Assembly (NCBI GenBank): GCA_037039925.1
Contig: JAXRKP010000280.1
Location: forward strand, 252,501 to 316,500
Reading direction: 5' to 3'
Source: Doris montereyensis
Taxonomy: Eukaryota > Mollusca > Gastropoda > Nudibranchia > Dorididae
Length of the DNA stretch: 64,000 nucleotides
The notes beneath the pieces were generated by a model. It was given only the letters and a program-made list of their open reading frames with translations, was not told the origin of the DNA and ran no database searches. Made by a program: the position numbers and the translations under genes. Below are positions 25,701 to 39,142 of the stretch, one piece after another. Positions within the stretch are counted from its first letter, which is position 1. Every line of letters starts with the position of its first letter.

Positions 25701-28700
25701 CCAGACGACTGGAAAAAGGGAACGGTAGTACCAATACATAAGAAAGGATCAACTATGGAATGCTCAAACTATAGAGGGATATCACTACTTAGCATTCCAG
25801 GAAAAGTATATGCCAGGATACTGGAAATGAGACTAAGAAAAAGTGTAGAGGATCAGATTGAAGAGCATCATCAGAGTGGATTTAGACCAGGAAGAAATGT
25901 GCAAGACCACATATTTACAATTAGACAAATAATAGAAAAATTCCTTGAGAGAAACATTGACTTGCACCTGTGTTTTATTGACTTTGAAAAGGCATTTAAC
26001 ACTGTGAGGAGGGGTGAACTATGCTGCCGTGCAGGAGCAAAACGTATCTCCACTTTTTTAAATTCCGAGAAAAATGCAAAAAACTTTCAAAACAAAAGTA
26101 ATTAATGCTTTGATTCAAAACTTATTATGTGCCACTCAAATTGAAAATTCTGTAGTTTGTTGTGAGAAATATTGTAAATTTCAAATTTCCAGAACCATAG
26201 TAACTGCAAAGGTCACATGTTGACACTTCCACAAAGGCAAATGTCAGTGGTGGAGGGATGCAACTATGCTTACATTGATTTTCAACATATAAAATGCCAT
26301 TTCTAATGGAGAACGTCACTATGCCTTTTGACTATATTACAAATGGGTAAGATAAGCCCAATGAAGCCCAAACACAACAAATCTCTACTTTTGGAGATAC
26401 GTCGCTTTGCCTTTGCACGGCAGTATGGCATTCCTTAAAAGAACACAATGTAGAAATAAACTTTAGAAAGCCATTTTTTACAATAAACCAACATGTACAG
26501 TGAGAGTAGCTGGAAACATATCTGCAGAATTTGATGTAGATATAGGAGTAAGACAGGGTTGTATCCTAAGTCCTCTTTTGTTGATAAATCACATTTATGG
26601 ATTCAGTCGTAAAGGCATCCTCAAAAATGAAGAAAATGAATGTAGGTATGTGGAAGCTCAAACCAGTAAATGTATCAATGCTTTCATTTGCCGATGATTT
26701 AGCTCTGTTTGGAAAATCAGAAAGTGAACTTCAGTCGAATATCAAGATTATGAACAATGAACTATATAAAAGAGGAATGAGAGTAAATGCAAAGAAAACC
26801 AAAACAATGCTAGTAACTAGGGGAGCTAAAACACAAAATCTTAAATTGGGCAGGGAGAATTTAGAACAAGTTCAAAGCTACAATTACCTAGGAGTAATGA
26901 TTAACTCAGAGAGAAAACTAAGAGAAGAAATCAGCCAGAGAATCAAAAAGGCAAGTGCAATATATAACCATCTAGGAAAGGCATTTGTAGGTAAACAAGA
27001 ATTGTCAACAAAAACCAAAATGGCAGTATACAATACAGTTTATTGTCCTACTCTCCTCTATGGCAGTGAAACCTGGACCTTAGACAGTAGAGAATACAGT
27101 AGAGTACAGGCAGCTGAAATGAAATATCTAAGAAGAGTAGTAGGGAAAACTAAAAGAGACAAAATCAGAAACACAACAATAAGAGATCAAACCAAAGCAG
27201 ATAGCATAAAAACTAAGATAGAAGCAAATCAATTGAGATGGTTTGGGCATGTAAACAGAATGAATGACAATAGAATAGCTAAATCAGTATACAGTGCTAA
27301 AGCCCAAGGTAAAAGAGCAAAAGGCAGACCTCGGAGAAAGTGGGAAGAGGATATCAAAAGGCATTGAAGCATAGAAATTTAACTATTTTGGAAGGAAACA
27401 GAAAATGACAGGACATGGCACCCCGGAGAAAGATCATCTCTGGCATCTGAACCGATACACCGAAAGGTAGAATGGGAACTGATAAAGAAAGAAAGAATGT
27501 AAGGCTGTCAATTGTTTAAGAATTTGATACTGTTTTTAAATAATTTTATTTTGGGTTTTTCGACTTGCTGATAAAAATGAGGTGAAAACCTTTAAATGGA
27601 CATTTGTAATGTAAAACAATGCCCTCCATGACTTATTTAATGATAGTATCCTCTTTACTGCCAATGGATTATAGATGCAGTGTGTCTGTGACAAATATCA
27701 TAATTCTTCAAATAGGGCTGCAAACAGTTTTTTACACTTTTAAATATCACAATTTGATAGCTACTTTAGTCTTTAGACTGTAGTGAATGGAAGAAATATA
27801 ATCCATTGTACAAATAATGAACTTATGTGGTCAGAGTTGAAATTTTTTTGACAGATCTAAAACAAGTAAGTCCACTCCTTTACTTACAAGGTCAGAGTTT
27901 CAAGGCGGGGAAAAAAAAAATCGTTTTGATCATGTGCATAAAATGAATGGTTCTATTGGTTCAAGGCCTCCAATTTTTATAAAGATATGAAAGAATCATG
28001 CATGCAATAATTTAAAGGACAAATCTCACATCCCACACATCATGGACTAACGTGTTTAGACAGTTTCATCGAGCTACAGGTAGTGGTAGGTCACATCAGT
28101 CATCCTACTTGTCTTGCTTTTAGTTTTACTGAATTCATTGAACTCTGACAAGAAGTCTAGTACGGAAAGACGATGCCCTAGATCAGTGCTTCTCAGACTA
28201 TCTGATGTGGCGGGCCGGCACTTGTTATTTTTTTCAACGTGCCACGAATCTGGGAGCGAAAGAAGCACGAGTACTCATAGTACAAAAAATGGCCAGATCT
28301 TATACATTAGTAGCAAACATTACAAGCTTTGATGCGTTTTGGTTTACACGGCGGGCATGACGTACGTACATGTTTTACACTGACAATCTTACATGGCGCA
28401 CACTTCTTCGCATCATTATACAACAACAGTACCATAACGCATTCCATTTCGTGATTCTGCGGAGCAAATTTTCGATTGATTAAGTCACAACACTGTTTGC
28501 ACGAGCAGGGCTTTGATTTGATGTCGCTGGATGTGAGTGTATGACGATAAAAGAAATAGAAACAAATAGATAAACAGTGAGAGAAATGAGCAATTCACGG
28601 ATGAAAACGGGGAAACTGTTACAATACAGTTTTTTTTATGCATGCATGTCAAACCAAACATAGAAAATGATGCAATAGGTAGTTGTTAGCAATAAACAAA

Positions 28701-31700
28701 GACGTCATAAGTAAGGTCAGAAAGGAAATTCAATGCATCCCTAATAAGTGTACCCCTGACTTCCATTTCTCTAAGCGCACTAATCAATAGCATAGCCTTC
28801 AACCAGTATGTAAAAAACATATTTAGAACGTTTCTTTGACTTTTAGTCCGTACGTCTGTATCTGCCTTGAAAAGTACATATATGAGGGTTAACTGTATTT
28901 TGTTTGTATAGAAAACCTAAGTTAACGGCAGAAATTCAGAAAGAGTGGGTGAAAGTCTGGAGACTCCATTCTAAGTTAAACAAAGCAACTGTTGCACTTA
29001 TTTACCTTAGAGGAGACCATTTTAAGTTAAATGATCAATGTTTTCTTAGAAATAGTTTACACAGTAAGAGTATTTTTTTCGATTTGAAAAAAGTTGGCAG
29101 CTATGAATAGAATGATCATTTGATTATTAGTTTGTTCCTCTAAATATGCATACAATATTTAAATCTGACTGGTTTCAGGTCTGAAGATTCAGTACAAGAC
29201 ACTAAGAGCCCCAGTAAGGAGCCGGTGGCATCTCTTGTTCTTCCGTCCTTCGACGCTTCATCAAATGAACCGTCGTTAAAAAAAGCCAGACTCAATCCGC
29301 AGACCCAGTCAGAAACTGTAAGCTCTTCCAACGCCAGGGCTCCCTCTCCTCCAGCTCCACACATCAATAGGCCTCTCAGCCCCGATGCCATGGTCCCAAA
29401 GTGTGACGACCTATCAAAATCTTTGGGCTCAAAGGGGTGCAACGTTTGCAGTCTGTTGGCGAAGGATTTAAGCCTAAAACCGGTGGAGACAACAAAAATG
29501 GTTCTTTTTCTCTCTCTGTTGTCATTGATGATGCTGGAGACAACGATGATGACGATAAAGCTTTGAATCATGGACAGGGTCAAGGTCAGAGCAGGGTCAC
29601 TTCTTTGTCTGATAAGGCGTTGCAAGAAAAAATGATGTGTCTGGCCCGAAACCAGAAGTGAAATCAGAAGATGTGAATTTGTCATCTCATGATCCCGAAA
29701 CTCGCATCTCCTCCACCAGAACAAAATTATTAAATGGAGTCGCCAACGCCAAGGAGATCAAAAGAAATAGCATGTCAGAGATGACGAGTTTTCTGTTAGA
29801 CGACAGTGACGAGGATCTGCCGGCTAGAAAAGCTAATACGCCGGAAAAGAAAAGCAAAATTACGTCGCTGTTCAGTGATAGTGAAGACAGCCCTCCCCGT
29901 TCTAGAAAGAGGAAAATCATGTTTCCCTCTTTGACAGTGACGAAGATGAAGATTCAAGGAAAAATTCTAAAATGCCGATGGAAAAACTCAGCATGGGCAC
30001 CACGGGCAATGGAGGGAGAGACATTTGTGACTCGGCCGATATTAAAGATGTCAAAATAATGTTTCCATTAACTCATCGTGTAAAAATTGAAGAGGGCTCC
30101 TCAACAGACCATAATGGACCATTGGACCAGAATGGGTCCAATGCTGTGAATGACTTGGTCACGGGGAACAAGGACGTCAAGGCTGAGAACGGTCTCCATG
30201 TCAAACAAGAGGATGAGGCTGAGGTAAGCTACACAAATTCATGTCAAAGATTAATTCGATCTGTCAAAACATAGTTCCAAATAAAATGGTTTCTAACCCT
30301 TTCAAAACATAAAGTTTGAATTAAAAAGATGATAGATTCTTGTAAAGTTTGGCATGTAGAATGGACAGATTTATAGAATCCTATCTAGAATTTTGTTCCA
30401 TTGTTTTCTTCAACTCGTCCCCTTTCCATATTTTCATTAAGCACATACACCCATTAGCATCATTGAAACGCACTATTAATATATGGCCTACTTTCCGTTT
30501 TTCTCTTTATCACACATACACATTAACATCATTGAAAAGCACCATTAGTAAATGGCCTAATTTCCATTATTCTCTTTATCACACACACACATTAGCATCA
30601 TTGAAATGCACCATTAGTAAATGGCATACTTTCCATTATTCTCTTTATCACACACACACATTAGCATCATTGAAATGCACCATTAGTAGATGGCCTACTT
30701 TCCATTATTCTCTTTATCACACACACACATTACATCATTGAAACATTAGCATCATTGATTCTCTTTATCACACACCATTAGTAATTGGCCATTAGATTTT
30801 CCATTATTCTCTTTATCACACACACACATTAGCATGATTGAAATGCACCATTAGTAGCTTTCCATTATTTTCATTTTATCCATTATTCTCACACACATTA
30901 GCATGATTGAAAGCACCATTAGTAATGGCCTGATTTTCATTATTTCTTTATCACACACACATTAGCATGATTGAAATGCACCATTAGTACATTGGCCTAC
31001 TTTCCATTATTCTCTTTTACCACACACATTAGTATGATTGAAACACACCATTAGTACATGGCCTATTTTAGATTTTGTCTTTACCTCACACATTAGTATG
31101 ATTGAAACACACCATTAGTACATGGCCTACTTTCCAGATTTTGTCTTTTACACACACACATTAACATGATTGAAATGCACCATTAGTACATGGCCTACTT
31201 TCAAGATTTTGTCTTTACCACACATATTAGTATGATTGAAACGCACCATTAGTTAGTTTCTAGACTTTGTCTTTACCATACAAGTTAGTATGAGATTTTG
31301 TCTTTAGACTTTGTCTTTACCATACAAGTTAGTATGATTGAAACACACCATTAGTACATGGCCTACTTTCTAGGTTTTGTCTTTACCTCATATTTGTATG
31401 ATTGAAACGCACCATTAGTACATGGCCTACTTTCTAGATTTTGTCTTTACCTCACACATTTGTATGATTGAAACGCACCATTAGTACATGGCCTACTTTC
31501 CAGATTTTGTCTTTACCACACACATTTGTATGATTGAAATGCACCATTAGAAACATTTTTCTCTTTACCAAACACATTGACATGATTGAAACGTACCACT
31601 AGTGCATGACCTACGTCTGGTAAAATGTATAAGAATTTAATGAGTCTTTCTATTTTTTGCTAACCAAAATACTACCATTCATTTCATTACCAAACACTAG

Positions 31701-34700
31701 AATGAGAACGTTTCAACGTCTTTTTAGTTTTTTTTACCTTTTAACTGTTGAATCTGACTGTCAAGATTTGATGGCTTTTTGTGGTCCTCTTTTTGTGGTC
31801 CTCTTTTGTGGTCCTCTTTTTGTGCTCACCACCAACTTGTGCCCACCTTTTTGTGCCCACCTTCTTGTGCTCCTCTTTTTGTGCATGACCAATGTCTGCC
31901 TGTAACAAATGTACATCTCAGCATTGGCGTCATTCAATGTTTCAGGTATTTTTTGATGCGGATGGACATAGAATTCAGACCTTTTGTGTGGTCAAAGTCA
32001 TGGATCTCATCACCAGGCCTCCACACTCGCAGATGAAGAAGAAACCGTCCCCATCAAGGAAAGAAGAGGGTGTGAACAATTTCAAGAAATTTAAAAAGGT
32101 AGATGAACTGGGGTGTCTGAGCCGATCCTTAGTTCAAGAGCATCGTCAAAGTCAACCTGCTTTGTCTAAAATTTCATGACATATTTGCGGGAGATTGGGG
32201 TTTATAAGGGGATGGAAGGGAGTTCAATGCTCATGACAGAATATGATTGTTATAATGTTTTGGTATGGATAAACAAAAATCTACCAGTTCAATACCGTTG
32301 AGAATAAAGAGAATGTTGAAATTCATGGCTGCCTTTAAATTTGATTCCAGACACAACACATGGGATCTGGAGAACTGCCAAAGATCATCGGAGGGCATGA
32401 CCTTCAGCCGTACATTGGAAACAAACTTCAGGCCCTGGAGGATTTACTGTCGGAGGAACGAATCGTAAGTTCTTTCTTCTTTATCAGCACCCATTCTACC
32501 TTCCTGTGTATGGGTAAACCGTGAGTTAAATCCTTGAAGTACACTTTGTTGGTGTTTGTTTTTTCCGTCTTCATTGGTTTTTTGTTTTCTTGGTTGTGGT
32601 TGTTGTTTTTTCCGGAGTTTTTTTTATTGTTGTGTAAATGGGGATTGGGGGTTACATCAACCATTCTTACATGTCGAATTGCATCATTTGTGTGTGATGA
32701 AAGTGATGTGGAGATTGATAGCAGTAATGCAGTAGTAGAAGGAGTTAGACAATTTGTCTATGGATAGATTAACATTTTAGTATTATAGATACACCTGTTG
32801 GCATCCAGGTCCAACCATTCTTCAGGTGTAATAGCATAATGTCAATGATAATGTCAAGAATCCATACCTCTTCCAAATATACATATCACTCCTTCTATCT
32901 ATCTATCTATCTATCTATCTTATATCTATTTATCTATGTTATATGATATTACATCTTTTCCTCAGGATAAGAGACAGGATAACCACAGAAAGGGAGATCA
33001 GCTTTTGGGTGAGTATTCGTTGGTTTTTTTTTTTTTTGGTTGGTTTGTTGGGTTTTGGTTGGTTTGTTCGTTGTGTTTTGGTTGGTTTGTTCATTGTGTC
33101 TTGGTTGGTTTGTTCGTTGTATTTTGGTTGGTTTGTTCGTTGTGTTTTGGTTGGTTTGTTCGTTGTGTTTTGGTTGGTTTGTTCGTTGTGTTTTGGTTGG
33201 TTTGTTCATTGTGTTTTGGTTTGGTTTGTTCGTTGTGTTTTGGTTGGTTTATTCATTGTGTTTTGGTTGGTTTGTTCGTTGTGTTTTGGTAGGTTTATTC
33301 GTTGTGTTTTGGTTGGTTTATTCGTTGTGTTTGGTTGGTTTGTTCGTTGTGTTTTGATAGGTTTATTCGTTGTGTTTTGGTTGGTTTATTCATTGTGTTT
33401 TGGTTGGTTTGTTCATTGTGTCTTGGTTGGTTTGTTTCGTTGTATTTTGGTTGGTTTGTTCGTTGTGTTTTGGTTGTTTTGTTCGTTGTGTTTTGGTTGG
33501 TTTATTCGTTGTGTTTTGGTTGGTTTGTTCGTTGTGTTTTGTTTGGTTTGTTCATTGTGTTTTTGGTTGGTTTCCATTCATTGTGTTTGTTCGTTGGTTT
33601 GTTTTGTTTTTTGGTTGGTTTGTTTTTTTGTGTTTTGGTTGGTTTATTTGTTGTGTTTTGGTTGGTTTGTTTGTTGTGTTTTCGTAGGTTTTTTGCTGTT
33701 TTGGTTGTTTTGTTTGTTGTGTTTTGGTTGTTTTGTTTGTTGGGTTTTGGTTGCTTTGTTTGTCGGGTTTTGATTGCTTTGTTTGTTGTGTTTTGGTTGT
33801 TTTGTTTGTTGTGTTTTGGTAGGTTTTTTGCTGTTTTGGTTGTTTTGTTTGTTGTGTTTTGGTTGTTTTGTTTGTTGTGTTTTGGTTGCTTTGTTTGTTG
33901 TGTTTTGGTTGTTTTGTTTGTTGTGTTTTGGTTGTTTTGTTTGTTATGTTTTGGTTGTTTTGTTTGTTGTGTTTTGGTAGGTTTTTTGCTGTTTTGGTTG
34001 TTTTGTTTGTTGTGTTTTGGTTGTTTTGTTTGTTGGGTTTTTGGTTGCTTTGTTTGATGTGTTTTGGTTGTTTGTTTTGTTTGTTGGGTTTTGCTTGCTT
34101 TGTTTGTTGGGTTTTGATTGCTTTGTTTGATGTGTTTTGGTTGTTTTGTTTGTTGGGTTTTGCTTGCTTTGTTTGTTGGGTTTTGATTGCTTTGTTTGTT
34201 GGGTTTTTTGGTTGTTTTGTTTTATTGTGTTTTGGTTGCTTTGTCTGTTGGGTTTTGATTGCTTTGTTTGTTTGGCTTTTGGTTGTTTTGTTTTATTGTG
34301 TTTTTGGTTGTTTTGTTTGGTTAATTTTTGGTTGTTGTGTTTTAGTTAGGTTGTTTGTTGGGTTTTGGTTGTTGTGTTTTGGTTGCTTTGTTTGTTGGGT
34401 TTTGGTTGTTGTGTTTTTGTTTGTTTTATTTGTTTTGTTTGTTGAGTTTTGTATGCTTTGTTTGTTGGGTTTTGTCTGTTTTGTTTTTTTTTTGAGTTCA
34501 GGTTGCTTTGTTTGTTGGGTTTGGGTTGTTTGTTTGTTGGGTTTTGTTTGTTTTGTTTGTTGGGTTTTGTTTGTTTTGTTTGTTGGGTTTTGGTTGTTTT
34601 TCTTTGTTGGGTTTCGTTTGTTTTGTTTGTTTTGTTTGTTTCATTTGTTGAGTTTTGGTTGGTTTGTATGTTGAGTTTTGGTTGATTTGTATGTTGAGTT

Positions 34701-37700
34701 TTGGTTCATTTGTATGTTGAGTTCTGGTTGGCTTGTATGGAGTTTTGGTTGGTATGTATGTTATGTTTTTGTTTGTTTGTTGGGTTTTGGTTGATTTGTG
34801 GAGTTTTTGGTTGTCTGTTGGCTTTTGGTTTGTTTTGGTTGTTGTGTTATGTTTGTTGTGTTTTGGTTGTTGTGTTTTTTTGTTTGTTGTGTTTTGGTTG
34901 TTGTGTTTTGTTTGTTGTGTTTTGGTTGTTGTGTTTTGTTTGTTGTGTTTTGTTTGTTTTGTTTGTATGTGTTTTTGGTTGTTTTGGTTTGTGTTTTGTT
35001 TTGTTTTGTTTTGTGTGTTGTTTTGGTTGGTGTGTTTTGGTTGTTTTGGTTGTTGTGTTTTGGTTGTTTTGGTTGTTGTGTTTTGTGTTGTTTTGGTTGT
35101 TTTGGTTGTGTTTTGGTTGTTGTTTTGGTTGTTTTGGTTTGTGTTTTGATTGGTGTGTTTTGGTTGTTTTGGTTGGTGTGCTTTGGTTGTTTTGGTTGTT
35201 GTGTTTTTTGGTTGTTTTGGTTGGTGTGTTTTGGTTGTTTTGGTTGTTTTGGTTGGTGTGTTTTGGTTGTTTTGGTTGGTGTGTTTTGGTTGTTTTGGTT
35301 GTTTTGGTTGTTGTGTTTTGGTTGTTTTGGTTGTTTTGGTTGTTTTGGTTGGTGTGTTTTGGTTGTTTTGCTGGTGTGTTTTGGTTGTTTTAGTTGTTTT
35401 GGTTGGTTGTTTTGGTTGTTTTGGTTGGTGTGTTTTGGTTGTTTTGTTGGTGTGTTTTGGTTGTTTTGGTTGTTTTGGTTGTTTTGGTTGGTGTGTTTTG
35501 TTTTTGTTTTGGTTGTTTTGTTTTAGTTGTTTTGGTTGTTTTGGTTGGTGTGTTTTGGTTGTTTTAGTTGTTTTGGTTGTTTTGGTTGGTGTGTTTTTGT
35601 TTTAGTTGTTTTGTTGTTTTGGTTGGTGTGTTTTGGTTGTTTTGGTTGGTGTGTTTTGGTTGTTTGTTTTAGTTGTTTTGGTTGTTTTGGTTGGTGTGTT
35701 TTGGTTGTTGTTTTGGTTTTGGTTGTTTTGTTTTTTGTTTTGGTTGTGTGTTGTTTGGTTGTTGTGTTTTTTGTTTTGTTTTGGTTGTTTTTTGTTGTGT
35801 TTGGTTGGTTGTTTTTGGTTTGTGTTTTGGTTGTTTTGGTTGGTTGTTTTGGTTGTTGTGTTTTGGTTGTTTTGGTTGGTGTTTTGGTTGGTTGTTTTTT
35901 GGTGTGTTTTTTGTTGTTTTGGTTGTTTTGGTTGTTTTGGTTGTTTTGTTTTGGTTGTTGTGTTTTGGTTGTTTTGGTTGGTGTGTTTTGGTTATTGTGT
36001 TTTGGTTGTTGTGTTTTGGTTGTTTTGGTTGTTTTGGTTGGTGTGTTTTGGTTGTTTTGGTTGGTGTGTTGTTTTGTTGTTTTGGTTGTTTTGTGTTTGT
36101 TTTGTTGTTTTAGTTGTTTTGGTTGTTTTGGTTGGTGTGTTTTGGTTGTTTTGTTGTTTTTTGGTTGTTTTGTTGTTTTGGTTGGTTGTTTTGGTTGGTG
36201 TGTTTTGGTTTTTTGTTGTTTTGGTTGGTTTGTGTTTTGGTTGTTTTGTTGTTTTGGTTGTTTTGGTTGGTGTGTTTTGGTTGTTTTGGTTGGTGTGTTT
36301 TGGTTATTTGTTTTGGTTGGTGTGTTTTTGTTTTGTGTTTTGGTTGGTGTGTTTTGGTTGTTTTGGTTGTGTTTTGGTTGTTTTGGTTGTGTTTTTTGTT
36401 GTTTTTTGTTTTGGTGTGTTTTTTTTGGTTGTTTTAGTTGTTTTGGTTGTTTTGGTTGTTTTGTTGTTTTGTTGTTTTGGTTGTTTTTTGTTTTGTTGTT
36501 GTTTTAGTGTGTTTTGGTTGTTTTAGTTGTTTTGGTGTGTTTTGGTTGTTTTGGTTGTTTTTGTTTTGGTTGTTTTGGTTGGTGTGTTTTGGTTGGTGTG
36601 TTTTGGTTGTTGTGTTTTAGTTGTTTTGGTTGTTTTGGTTCGTGTGTTTTGGTTGTTGCGTTTTGGTTGTTTTGGTTGTTTTGGTTGGTGTGTTTTGGTT
36701 GTTGCGTTTTTTGTTTTGGTTGTTTTGTTGGTTGGTGTGTTTTGGTTGTTGCGTTTTGGTTGTTTTGGTTGTTTTGGTTGGTGTGTTTTGGTTGTTGTGG
36801 TTGTTGTGTTTTGGTTGTTTTGGTTGGTGTGTTTTGATTGGTGTGTTTTGGTTGTTTTGGTTGGTGTTTTGTTTTGGTTGGTGTGTTTTGGTTATTGTGT
36901 TTTGGTTGTTTTGGTTGGTGTGTTTTGATTGGTGTGTTTTTGGTTGTTGTGTTTTGGTTGTTTTGGTTTGTGTGTTTTGGTTAGTGTGTTTTGGTTGTTT
37001 TGGTTAGTGTGTTTTGGTTGTTTTGATTGGTGTGTTTTGGTTGTTTTGGTTAGTGTGTTTTGGTTAGTGTGTTTATGGTTGTTTTGATTGGTGTGTTTTG
37101 GTTAGTGTGTTTTGGTTGTTTTGGTTGTTTTGGTTTTTTGGTTGTGTTTTGGGTTTTTTTGGTTGGTGTGTTTTGGTTGTTTTGGTTGTTGTGTTTTGGT
37201 TGTTGTGTTTTGGTTGTTTTGGTTGTTGTGTTTTGGTTGTTTTGGTTGTTTTGGTTGTTGTGTTTTGGTTGTTGTGTTTTGGTTGTTTTGTTGTTTTGTT
37301 GTTTGTTTTGGTTGTGTTTTGGTTGTTTTGGTTGTTTTGGTTGTTGTTGTGTTTTGGTTGTTGTGTTTTGGTTGTTTTGGTTGTTGTTGTTGTGTTTTGT
37401 TGTTGTTGTGTTTTGGTTGTTGTGTTTTGGTTGTTTTGGTTGTTGTGTTTTGGTTGTTTTGGTTGTTGTGTTTTGGCTAGTTGGGTTGGTTGTGTTTTGA
37501 CTGGTTGAATTGGTTGTGTTTTGGCTGGTTGGTTGGTTGTGTTTTGGTTATTGGTTAGTTGTGTTTTGGCTGATTGATTTGTTGAGTTTGCGATGATTTG
37601 TTGGGTTTTGGATGATTTGTTGGGTTTTGGTTGGTTTGTTGGATTAGGTTGCATAGCTGCCACCCAGTACGTTAAAAATGTTTTTAGTACGTATTTTTAG

Positions 37701-39084
37701 CTTTGATTCTGTACATGCATATTTACCCTGAAAAGTATGTATATGAATGTTAACGAGTTTTTTGTTGTAAGAAACCCAAAGTTAACGGCAGAAATTCAGA
37801 GAGATTGGGATGAAATTCTGGAGACGCCGTTCTGAGTTTGCAAAACTATCCTCACCACATTGTGCCAGAAAGGCCTGCAATCGGCTTAATTTGTGATATT
37901 TACCTCATTTACAGGTGATAAATTCAACTTGAATTATCATTATTATCAATGTTTCCAAGAATGTCATGGGCTGTCGTGCAAGTTGGAATTAGTCCCGAGC
38001 AGTCAAAATCTGTGTTTCGATCTGAAAAGGTTGGCAAGTTGGTTTGTTGGGTTTTAGTTGTTTTGCTGGGGGTTGTTTTATTGGAAAAGGAGGAAGATTT
38101 ATTGCCCCTTCTTTTTGTGTGTGTTAATTTATGAAACAAGGATTTATTTTGTGGTCAGACCTTCCTATACATGTCTGCTTTAAGTTTCCTTCAAGTTCCT
38201 TCAGGGCCATTAAGGCCCATAGAACAGGAACTTAGCCCGATATCAATAACGCCAAGCGGAACGTGTGATAATAATCACCTCCTGTACAGGACGCTAGTCT
38301 AAGGCAGGTTGTCACTACTCCCTAACCAGTGCTTCTACCCATTCGCACCTGGGGTGTAGAGTGGGGGAAATGCGTGTTAAGTGTCCTTCTTAAGGAACGC
38401 AATGTCGGGCCTAGCTTTGTGAGGATTCAAATCCAGGACCTCATGATCCCAAGTCTGACAGCCTAATTACTCGTTCACTGACGCCACTGTCTACTATAAG
38501 CAGGCCTATAAACTATGCAAACAACAACAGGGCTGTCACACCACGTTATGGAATCATGGACAACAACTCAAACAGTTCATCAGGGAGGTAGAGAGACAAC
38601 TACGTTGAATTAGAGTTGCAGTTTGATGAATACATTTTTTCATGATTTAAACAAACTTTGTTTTTCATGGCAATATTCAGATCTTATACCGAGTATCAGA
38701 TCTCAGACTCATAATTTGTTTGTTTTGCATGAAAATTCCTGCCAACTCTTTCAAGAAAAAGCTCAGGTCTTCAATTAATTTCAGTCTGTAAAATAAATGC
38801 ACAATGATGTAGTTTTTGACATCCCCTCACATCGTTTTGAAGGCTGTAAGATCTTTTGCTTTCATCTGGGAGTTTCTGAATGATCAGACCTGGGATTCAG
38901 TGAAGATCCCTTGAATGAAAGCTGGGTGGATATGAGATCCGGAAACCCTTCACAGTGCAAATGATCATGGACTGTCATCACATATTGTCCCTTTGTATCA
39001 ATGATACTAAATTGCAGACAAATTATTATTATTATTACTATCATTATTATTTCTACTATTATCACTTAAATGTTATTATTGTTG

Positions 39085-39142
<58 letters not shown>

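Noticed and set aside
28904..29110. An extra nibrin exon (KPKLTAEIQKEW...)
   Set aside because: The same sequence recurs at 37775 inside the inverted-repeat element, so it is transposon DNA.
32936..37520. Many overlapping open frames of up to 326 codons rich in Val, Leu, Cys, Phe and Trp
   Set aside because: They are translations of the G/T array, which lacks stop codons by composition; no start context or homology.
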